Assembly: GCA_002394365.1 (NCBI GenBank)
Contig: DGTQ01000026.1
Coordinates: forward strand, 137,193-201,192
Length of the DNA: 64,000 bases
Source of the DNA: Prevotellaceae bacterium UBA4332
GTDB lineage: Bacteria; Bacteroidota; Bacteroidia; Bacteroidales; Bacteroidaceae
Direction of reading: 5' to 3'
The notes under the pieces: generated by a model
What the model was told of the DNA's origin: nothing
Databases searched by the model: none
Seen by the model: the letters and a program-made list of their open reading frames with translations, nothing else
Part shown: one piece after another, positions 25,729 to 32,791 of the stretch
Numbering within the stretch: the stretch's first letter is position 1
Layout of the letters: each line of letters opens with the position of its first letter
Program-made: the position numbers and the translations under genes

Positions 25729-26325
25729 TCAGCTTCTGCCTCTCCCCTGCCCTAATGCTCCGTAAACGAATTTTGCTACTACAGGTCTTGAGGTGTCATC
25801 TGTCATTCCGCGTCCTATCCTGCCATATATGTAGGGCACTTCAAGTCCCTTGATGCAGTAGTGCGTTATGTCGGCAACCATGTCAACATTGTCTATGTCA
25901 AAGTCGCCCTGCGCCTTGCCCTCCGCATAAACCTTGCGAAAGATTTCTATCTCGTCGGCATCAAACTTCTTGCGACATTTCTCCACCATCCATATATTGC
26001 GGAAGAATTCTGCCCTCAGATTGCCGTTTCTCACCACCGACTCTCTTATCGAGCGCAGGTGTGTGTATATCAGTTCGATAATCTTCTCCTGCGGGCTCAT
26101 TTTCATAGCAACCACCTCGTCGAGCTTGTCCGACAGGCGTTCCAATTCCGACTCTATCACGGCAGCATAAATCTCTTCTTTGCTGTTGAAATAGGTGTAG
26201 AGGGTGCGCCTTCCCTTACCAGATGCTTGCGCAATCTGGTTCATGGTAGTATTCTCCATGCCGCTCATGGCAAACAGCCTGCGAGCCACATCTACCAGTA
26301 GTTGTCTTGTTTTGCTTATTGACAT
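25729..26325 (-). CDS. TetR-family transcriptional regulator
   Basis: The N-terminal helix-turn-helix is clear: LLVDVARRLFAMSGMENTTMNQIAQASGKGRRTLYTYFNSKEEIYAAVI. The C-terminal ligand domain runs from about residue 65 and is not specific. I use the ATG at 26325; a GTG at 26337 lies inside the operator-like repeat. The upstream perfect inverted repeat overlapping the -7 box suggests autorepression. As fabG follows 99 nt downstream on the same strand, the regulator may control fatty-acid or envelope genes (inference). Confidence 0.92.
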   Translation of the reverse strand: MSISKTRQLLVDVARRLFAMSGMENTTMNQIAQASGKGRRTLYTYFNSKEEIYAAVIESELERLSDKLDEVVAMKMSPQEKIIELIYTHLRSIRESVVRNGNLRAEFFRNIWMVEKCRKKFDADEIEIFRKVYAEGKAQGDFDIDNVDMVADITHYCIKGLEVPYIYGRIGRGMTDDTSRPVVAKFVYGALGQGRGRS

Positions 26326-26330
26326 AGTTC

Positions 26331-26361
26331 TTTGCACATCATTTTACAATGTGCAAATTTA
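26331..26361 (-). promoter_or_regulatory. tetR promoter with operator-like inverted repeat
   Basis: TTTGCACAT (26331-26339) and ATGTGCAAA (26349-26357) form a perfect 9-bp inverted repeat with a 9-nt spacer. A minus-strand TAAATTTG -7 box (26354-26361) overlaps its outer arm. Repressor binding here would block transcription. Confidence 0.7.
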
Positions 26362-27246
26362 CACATTTATTCCCACCTGTGCAAGAAAATTTCTCAAAAA
26401 AAAACTCTCCGCTTAGTTAAGTGAAGAGGATTTTTCTTTTTTTATCTCATCATATTGGGGGATAAACAAGACTATTTTATTTGATGTGATAGAAGAAACC
26501 TATGGTGCCGTATATTGGGAAGAGTGTCTGCTCCACCACCTTGAAGTCCTTCTTGAAGTATCTTTACCTCTTTATAACTTTTTGATAACTTATTTTGAAA
26601 AACTATTGCAAAGGTACTATTTTTTTTCCATATATGGAAATATAGAAGAGGATATTTTACAAACAAGGCTTAACGCTGAAAAATGCTTTTTTAACTTTTC
26701 CCTTCCTGCCTCCATCTTGATTTCTTCTTTGTAATATTTTCAAGTTGTTTAGATGCAGCTTTTGCACCTTTTGCACCTTTTGCACTTTTTGCATCTTTTG
26801 TCACTTACAAAACTATAACAAGCTCATGATAAACGAAAAACGAGGGTGAAAGAAACCTTTTCTTTGGAATATAATATTATGACGTAGGAATAATATTATA
26901 TTATTTCTTTTAGAAAATATAATATATATATATATGCGCGTGAGGATGTAAAAAAAAAATGCAAAAGATGCAAAAGATGCATTTGATGCAAAAGATGCTT
27001 TTGAAAATGTTAAATTTTAACAGTTAAAATTTGTTTATTGTGCATGTTTTCAGCTGTTTTTCATGTTTTTTCAAAAATCTTTTCTTGTTGATAATAAGCA
27101 ACTTAACTACAAAGCAGCAATACCCCATGTAGAGGCAGTACTTCTGCGCTTGGAGCCAGTGTTTTCGCAGGCTGGAAGCAATGGTAGGGCGTGTAGAACG
27201 GGCACTTCTGCATTTGCGTCACAAAAGTGTTAAATTCTAACAGAAA
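26362..27246. other. Gene-free AT-rich stretch with low-complexity repeats
   Basis: No convincing gene in nearly 900 bp. It contains tandem TTTTGCACC words at 26756-26800 and tandem TGCAAAAGA words at 26959-27003, which are near reverse complements and could pair across about 150 bp. Between them lie an alternating AT tract (about 26918-26935) and ATAATATTA words. TTAAATTTTAACAG and TTAAATTCTAACAG follow at 27010 and 27230. Bases 27185-27198 share 14 identical bases (TAGGGCGTGTAGAA) with the accessory-island repeat, so this may be a decayed copy. Confidence 0.65.
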
Positions 27247-27278
27247 CTTGCAGGATTTAAGTTAAGGTAGTAACTTTG
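27247..27278 (+). promoter_or_regulatory. Orphan promoter pointing into the NusG-like gene
   Basis: CTTG (27247-27250), 20 nt, TAACTTTG (27271-27278). It is followed by a 25-codon open frame (27290-27367, MKFRACQCIASD...) that ends 10 bp before the 3' end of the convergent NusG-like gene. It could drive a tiny ORF or an antisense RNA. Confidence 0.45.
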
Positions 27279-27376
27279 CAGCAGGAAAAATGAAGTTCCG
27301 AGCTTGTCAATGCATCGCGAGCGACAGCGAGAACGAAGAAAATGCCATCCCTCTCCCCTGCCTGTAATAAGAAAGA

Positions 27377-28276
27377 TTATTTGGAAATGCTTTGCTGAAA
27401 TAGCTGAAGACTCTCTTGTATTTTCTGTCTCACATTCTCCGACTTCACCCTCGGAAGTATCTCGTCACGGAGTTTGAGATAATACTGCCTTTGCTCCTTT
27501 GGCATCTGCAACGCCACGTAGCCCTGGAAGATGAAGAGAGCGAGCTTTGCCTCGGTATTGACTGTCTCGGTTTCTACAGAACTGAACCTGCGTATGAATG
27601 TCTCTATCTGTTCTCGTTCCTCTGGCGTAAGCGGCTGGTCGGCACGCATCTTTGCCATAGCTTTGTCTATGCGTGGTTTGAAAGACTCCATCTTCTTGTA
27701 GATGTGCCTGTTGCCATGAGCAAACTTTATGACCTGTATGCACTCTGGAGCTATGTCGATAGTTGAGACTGCCACTAGGTTGCTGATGCTGACGATGACC
27801 TTGCCTCCGTCTTTGCCCTGCTGACTGAGGAGCGTGCCCTCCACGCCTTCAAAGGGTCCCTTGATGATGCGTACCTTGTCGCCTTTCATCATGAGCTTTC
27901 TGTCAGGAACGGTGAGTGGAGCTCCCTGGGTATAGAAGGATGCTGCCTTGATAAACATCTCCATCTCTCGGTCGCTTGCCACGAGTGGACGGTATTTGTC
28001 CTCAGGACTGTCTTTCCTGGCGTCTTTCAGTGGTGCCATGTAGAGGAGGTGAACACGCGAAGTATCTCGCAGCATCGACTGCAGGAGACGGAAGTCTGCT
28101 GTGCGGAAAAAAACATAGTTGAGCGCTAAAGGCACATTTCGCGACACGTTCCTGCCACCCTGGTTCTGTACCTTCTCCTGCATAGGGGCAAAGTACTCGA
28201 ACGGCAAACGGTCGAGCAACTTCAGTAACTCCTGGCTCACGTGGTGAGCCTGTGCTATATACCATTTTTTATCCAT
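27377..28276 (-). CDS. NusG/UpxY-family antitermination-type protein with long C-terminal extension
   Basis: The protein has 299 residues. An N-terminal NGN domain (KKWYIAQAHHVSQELLKLL...APMQEK...LALNYVFFR) is followed by a KOW motif at about 130-150 (KGDKVRIIKGPFEGVEGTLL). Bacteroides UpxY antiterminators stop at about 170-190 residues. Here roughly 110 more residues form a charged, helical tail (PLTPEEREQIETFIRRFS...LKLRDEILPRVKSENV). Specialised NusG paralogues usually sit at the head of capsule operons, but this one is last in an operon with maeB and maf. The start overlaps the end of maf by 22 nt. Confidence 0.85.
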   Translation of the reverse strand: MDKKWYIAQAHHVSQELLKLLDRLPFEYFAPMQEKVQNQGGRNVSRNVPLALNYVFFRTADFRLLQSMLRDTSRVHLLYMAPLKDARKDSPEDKYRPLVASDREMEMFIKAASFYTQGAPLTVPDRKLMMKGDKVRIIKGPFEGVEGTLLSQQGKDGGKVIVSISNLVAVSTIDIAPECIQVIKFAHGNRHIYKKMESFKPRIDKAMAKMRADQPLTPEEREQIETFIRRFSSVETETVNTEAKLALFIFQGYVALQMPKEQRQYYLKLRDEILPRVKSENVRQKIQESLQLFQQSISK

Positions 28277-28830
28277 GCAATCCTCCTCAGCTCCTCATAA
28301 ACCCTCTGCACAGGAAATCCCATGACGTTGTAGTAGGACCCCCTGATGCCAGTGATGCCGACATAACCTATCCACTCTTGTATGCCATAGGAGCCAGCCT
28401 TGTCAAAGGGGTGATAATGCTTGACGTAGTGGTCTATCTCCTCGTCGCTGAGCGGCTTGAAGGTTACGTCTGTGCAGACGCTGAAGTGCTTCTCGCCATC
28501 GGCATGCTTTATGCACACACCAGTATAGACCTGGTGCGTCTTGCCCGAAAGACGATGGAGCATGCCCTTAGCCTCGGCTTCATCGGCGGGTTTACCCATT
28601 ATTTCGCCATCACAGACAACAACGGTGTCTGCCGTAATAACAATATTGTCTGTACCCTGCGTAATGTAGGGCACAGACTTTTTTGTTGCTATATATTCGG
28701 CCACATCACTGGCTGGAAGGTCTGACGGGTATGACTCGTCTATGCCAGGTATTACCTGCACTTCGAAGTCTATGCCCAGTCCTTGCAGCAGCTGCTTGCG
28801 GCGTGGCGAGTTAGAAGCTAATATTATCAT
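28255..28830 (-). CDS. maf: Maf-family nucleotide pyrophosphatase
   Basis: This house-cleaning NTP pyrophosphatase of 191 residues opens with the signature ASNSPRRKQLL. DESYPSDLP, ITADTVVVCDG and AGSYGIQEW follow. The family hydrolyses modified or canonical dTTP/UTP, or CTP. It starts 1 nt after the maeB stop, so translation is coupled. Confidence 0.93.
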   Translation of the reverse strand: MIILASNSPRRKQLLQGLGIDFEVQVIPGIDESYPSDLPASDVAEYIATKKSVPYITQGTDNIVITADTVVVCDGEIMGKPADEAEAKGMLHRLSGKTHQVYTGVCIKHADGEKHFSVCTDVTFKPLSDEEIDHYVKHYHPFDKAGSYGIQEWIGYVGITGIRGSYYNVMGFPVQRVYEELRRIAWIKNGI

Positions 28831-28831
28831 T

Positions 28832-31117
28832 TTACTGCTTGCTTATCTTGCCCACATAGGCATCGATGACGGCTACTGCCGTGATGTTGACGATGTCACG
28901 TACTCCAGCGTCGAAGTCAGTGAAATGTATAGGCTTGTTCAGACCCATCTGTATAGGACCTATAACCTCGGTCTCGGGTGAGAACTGCTTGATGAGCTTA
29001 TAGGCAGAGTTGGCAGAGCTGAGGTTAGGGAACACCATCGAGTTAACCACCTGATTGTGCAGACGCAGGAATGGGTATTTCTCGTCGCGACGCTCGTGGT
29101 CAAGAGCAAGGTCAACACTCATCTCGCCGTCAATCTTCAGGTCGGGATACTCCTCCTGCATTTCTCTTACCACATCAGAAATCATGCGAGGACTGCCTAC
29201 CTTGTCGGCACCAAAGTTGGAATAGCTTATCATGGCTATGCGTGGCTCGTCGTTGAAGAAGCGTATGGTGTCTGCCGTGAGGCGGGCTATATCCTTGATA
29301 GCCTCCTTGTCGGGGTGGCGATTGACGAGGGTGTCGGCTATGTAGTATGTACCACGCTTGGAGTTGAGGATGTGCATGGTGCCAAAGTGCTTGTACTTAG
29401 GACGTATGCCGATGATGTCTTCAGCAGCCTGCAAGGTGGATGAGAACTTGGTATATACACCCGTAATGAGGGCATCAGCATCTCCCGTCTCAACCATCAT
29501 CATGCCGAAGTAGTTGCGGTCGAACATCTTGTCGTTAGCCTCCTCGAAGTTGTAGCCCTCACGCTTTCTCTTTTCAGCCAGCACCCTGGCATAGCGCTCA
29601 CGTATCTCGTGGGCATCGTCATGGCGCAGGTTTACTATCTCTATGCCCTCGAGAGATAGGTCGAGCCTCTCAGCCTCTTTCTTTATCATCTCTTCGTTGC
29701 CAAGCAGGATTGGGTAGCAGAGCCCCTCGTTCTTTGCCTGCACAGCAGCCTTAATCATGGTAGGATGAAGACCTTCGGCAAAGACTACCTTCTGTGGGTG
29801 CTTGCGTGCTGTCTCAAAGAGGTTCTGTGTCACACGTGTCTCCTGTCCCATCCTGAGGCGCAGATTCTTCTTGTAGGCATCCCAGTCGGTTATCTGCTTG
29901 CGAGCCACGCCAGAGTCCATAGCAGCCTTGGCAACGGCAGCACTCACCTCGGTTATGAGGCGTGGGTCAACGGGCTTTGGTATGAAGTAGTCAGGACCAA
30001 AGGTGAGGTTGTTTACATTATACACCTTGTTAACCACGTCAGGCACAGGCTGCTTGGCGAGGTCGGCAATAGCATGAACGGCTGCTATCTTCATCTCCTC
30101 GTTGATGGCCTTGGCGTTTACGTCAAGAGCACCACGGAAGATGTAAGGGAAGCCGATAACGTTGTTTATCTGGTTAGGATAATCGGAACGACCCGTTGAC
30201 ATCAGCACGTCAGGGCGGGCAGCCATAGCGTCCTCATAACTTATCTCGGGCACAGGGTTGGCACAGGCAAAGACGATAGGGTTCTTTGCCATGGAGCGTA
30301 TCATGTCCTGGCTGAGCACGTTGCCCTTAGAGAGGCCGAGGAACACGTCAGCACCCTTCATGGCATCCTCGAGAGTGCGCACGTCGGTACGCTTTGTTGC
30401 GAAATAGCGCTTCTGCTCGTTGAGTCCCTCGCGATCTGCCGTTATGACACCCTTGGAGTCTATCATGAGTATGTTTTCGAGCTTTGCACCAAGAGCCACA
30501 TAGAGCTTGGTACACATGATGGCAGCAGCACCAGCGCCAGACACCACAATCCTTACATCCTCAATCTTCTTGCCTGCCACCTCGAGAGCATTCAGCAGTC
30601 CTGCACTTGAGATGATGGCTGTGCCGTGCTGGTCGTCGTGCATAACGGGGATGTCGAGCGATTTCTTCAGTCGCTCCTCTATGTAGAAACACTCTGGAGC
30701 CTTGATGTCTTCAAGGTTTATTCCGCCGAAGGTTGGGGCAATCTTCTCTACTGCTTCGCAGAATTTCTCAGGGTCTTTCTCTGCTACCTCTATGTCGAAC
30801 ACGTCGATACCACCATATATCTTGAAGAGCAAACCCTTACCCTCCATGACAGGCTTGCCAGACATGGCGCCGATATCGCCAAGTCCGAGTACAGCTGTAC
30901 CATTGGATATTACTGCCACGAGGTTGCCCTTGTCGGTATATTTATACACAGAATCAGGGTTTGCCTGAATCTCCTGACAAGGGTAAGCCACACCTGGTGA
31001 ATAAGCCAGAGACAAGTCCGTCTGAGTACGATAGGGCTTGGTAGGCATCACCTCAATCTTTCCTGGTCTGCCGCTCTCATGATAGAGCAGAGCATCTTCT
31101 TTTGTAATTTTAGCCAT
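28832..31117 (-). CDS. maeB: NADP-dependent malic enzyme with phosphotransacetylase-like domain
   Basis: This 761-residue enzyme oxidatively decarboxylates malate to pyruvate and yields NADPH. The malic domain (1 to about 420) shows SLAYSPGVAYPCQEI, GNLVAVISNGTAVLGLGDIG, MHDDQHGTAIISSAG and the dinucleotide site IVVSGAGAAAI. The C-terminal part (KVVFAEGLHP onward) is a phosphotransacetylase-like regulatory domain, typical of the long MaeB form. It heads the maeB-maf-NusG-like operon. The leader contains GTTACCAGTTGTAAG words and, further out, a 24-bp tandem repeat. Confidence 0.96.
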   Translation of the reverse strand: MAKITKEDALLYHESGRPGKIEVMPTKPYRTQTDLSLAYSPGVAYPCQEIQANPDSVYKYTDKGNLVAVISNGTAVLGLGDIGAMSGKPVMEGKGLLFKIYGGIDVFDIEVAEKDPEKFCEAVEKIAPTFGGINLEDIKAPECFYIEERLKKSLDIPVMHDDQHGTAIISSAGLLNALEVAGKKIEDVRIVVSGAGAAAIMCTKLYVALGAKLENILMIDSKGVITADREGLNEQKRYFATKRTDVRTLEDAMKGADVFLGLSKGNVLSQDMIRSMAKNPIVFACANPVPEISYEDAMAARPDVLMSTGRSDYPNQINNVIGFPYIFRGALDVNAKAINEEMKIAAVHAIADLAKQPVPDVVNKVYNVNNLTFGPDYFIPKPVDPRLITEVSAAVAKAAMDSGVARKQITDWDAYKKNLRLRMGQETRVTQNLFETARKHPQKVVFAEGLHPTMIKAAVQAKNEGLCYPILLGNEEMIKKEAERLDLSLEGIEIVNLRHDDAHEIRERYARVLAEKRKREGYNFEEANDKMFDRNYFGMMMVETGDADALITGVYTKFSSTLQAAEDIIGIRPKYKHFGTMHILNSKRGTYYIADTLVNRHPDKEAIKDIARLTADTIRFFNDEPRIAMISYSNFGADKVGSPRMISDVVREMQEEYPDLKIDGEMSVDLALDHERRDEKYPFLRLHNQVVNSMVFPNLSSANSAYKLIKQFSPETEVIGPIQMGLNKPIHFTDFDAGVRDIVNITAVAVIDAYVGKISKQ

Positions 31118-31201
31118 ATGTTTTTACTTTGTAAAAAGTTATAAGTTACCAGTTGTAAGTTCTTTTTTCGATGTGTCGATTTATCGTTGTTTTGATATTT
31201 C

Positions 31202-31281
31202 GTTATCTCGATGTGTCGATGTGTCGTTATCTCGATGTGTTGATGTGTCGTTATCTCGATGTGTTGATGTGTCGTTATCTC
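31202..31281. repeat. 24-bp tandem repeat between radA and maeB
   Basis: GTTATCTCGATGTGTYGATG-type units start at 31202, 31226 and 31250, with a partial unit at 31274, exactly 24 nt apart. The last unit touches the radA stop codon region. An apparent open frame here (31171-31365) is only this repeat. Confidence 0.9.
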
Positions 31282-31287
31282 GATTTT

Positions 31288-32676
31288 TCACCCAAACACT
31301 ACCCTCATCGCCTCCTCTACCCTCTTGACGGGGTGAAGACGTATGGAGTACTGTTTTCCCTTTAGTGCGTCAAGGTTGCGCTTGGGGATGATGATGTCGG
31401 TAAAGCCGAGTTTCTCTGCCTCGCTGATGCGCTGTTCTATCCTGCTGACGGGACGCACCTCGCCGCTCAAACCCACTTCTCCGCAAACGCAGAAACCTTT
31501 CTCGATGGGCATATCCACATTGCTGGAGAATACGGCAAGCAAGACACTCAGGTCCATAGCCATGTCAGTAACCTTTATGCCGCCTGCAATGTTGATGAAC
31601 ACGTCTTTTTGGATGAGCTTGAAGCCTACCTTCTTCTCCAAGACGGCAAGGAGCATGTTGAGTCGGCGTTGGTCAAAGCCTGTGGCACTACGTTGGGGCG
31701 TACCGTAGGCAGCTGTGCTGACGAGTGCCTGGGTCTCGATAAGGAATGGACGCATGCCCTCCACAGCTGCGCTTATGGCTATGCCGCTCATGCCGTCCCT
31801 GTCGTCGCTAAGAAGGAGTTCGGAAGGATTGGTAACAGGACGCAGACCATTCTGCAACATCTCGTAGATGCCTATCTCTGACGTAGAGCCAAACCTGTTC
31901 TTTATGGAGCGCAATATGCGATAGATACCCTGGCGGTCGCCCTCAAACTGTATGACGGTGTCAACAATGTGCTCCAGAATTTTTGGACCAGCAATAGTAC
32001 CTTCCTTGTTGATGTGACCAATGAGAATAACAGGCACACCACTGGTTTTTGCATATTTGAGCAAGGCACTGGCACATTCTCTTATCTGTGTTATGCTGCC
32101 AGGTGCAGAGTCAACCATCTCTGTCTCCAAGGTCTGTATGGAGTCTATTATCACGATGTCTGGTGCTATCTCCCTTATCTGGTCAAACACTTTCTCCAAA
32201 GATGTCTCGCAGAGCACGAGGACCTCGTTCCCGTTCCCGTTAACGTTCCCGTTTAATCTTTCCGCCCTCATTTTCAACTGGTGGGCACTCTCCTCACCAC
32301 TGACATAGAGGACTTCCTTGTCTGAAAGTCTCATGATGGTCTGCAGGGTAAGCGTACTCTTGCCAATGCCAGGGTCGCCGCCAAGAAGAATAATGCTGCC
32401 TGGTACCAGTCCGCCTCCCAGAACCCTGTTGAGTTCGGTATCAAGAAGATTCATGCGAGGCAAATCCTGAGTAGGAATCTCGCTCAGACGAACAGCAGCT
32501 GTTTTGCCTGCATCCTTCAGCAAAGAATGAGAGTCTCCTCTTTGTGGAGATTTAGAGGGAGCTATCTTTACTTCCTTGAAGGTATTCCATTGTCCACAAC
32601 TGGGGCATTTGCCCAACCACTTGGTTGAGTCAAAGCCGCAGTTATCACACACGTATGCTGTTTTTTCTTTTGCCAA
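31288..32676 (-). CDS. radA: DNA repair protein RadA
   Basis: This RecA-like ATPase speeds up branch migration in recombination. It has an N-terminal zinc finger (CDNCGFDSTKWLGKCPSCG), Walker A GGDPGIGKST, the RadA signature KNRFGSTSEIGIYEM, and a C-terminal Lon-protease-like domain (MDLSVLLAVFSSNVDMPI...GEVGLSGEVRPV). I place the start at TTG 32676 (MAKEKTAYVC, the usual RadA N-terminus). The upstream TTG at 32709 is the last base triplet of a TATCTTTG promoter box (32707-32714). Confidence 0.95.
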   Translation of the reverse strand: MAKEKTAYVCDNCGFDSTKWLGKCPSCGQWNTFKEVKIAPSKSPQRGDSHSLLKDAGKTAAVRLSEIPTQDLPRMNLLDTELNRVLGGGLVPGSIILLGGDPGIGKSTLTLQTIMRLSDKEVLYVSGEESAHQLKMRAERLNGNVNGNGNEVLVLCETSLEKVFDQIREIAPDIVIIDSIQTLETEMVDSAPGSITQIRECASALLKYAKTSGVPVILIGHINKEGTIAGPKILEHIVDTVIQFEGDRQGIYRILRSIKNRFGSTSEIGIYEMLQNGLRPVTNPSELLLSDDRDGMSGIAISAAVEGMRPFLIETQALVSTAAYGTPQRSATGFDQRRLNMLLAVLEKKVGFKLIQKDVFINIAGGIKVTDMAMDLSVLLAVFSSNVDMPIEKGFCVCGEVGLSGEVRPVSRIEQRISEAEKLGFTDIIIPKRNLDALKGKQYSIRLHPVKRVEEAMRVVFG

Positions 32677-32791
32677 TAGAATTAACGCTAAGGTTCTAAC
32701 TTCTTGCAAAGATACAAAAAATTCCCAAGTTTGGAAACATTTGACTTGTTTTTGTTGAAAAAACGGGTATTTTACAGCCTTTTTGTCCTCG

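Noticed and set aside
26486..26734. 82-codon frame in the gene-free stretch (MIEETYGAVYWEE)
   Set aside because: No promoter, no ribosome site, low-complexity composition and no recognisable feature; an overlapping frame exists on the other strand.
31171..31365. 64-codon frame of MCRYLDVL repeats
   Set aside because: It is a translation of the 24-bp tandem repeat.
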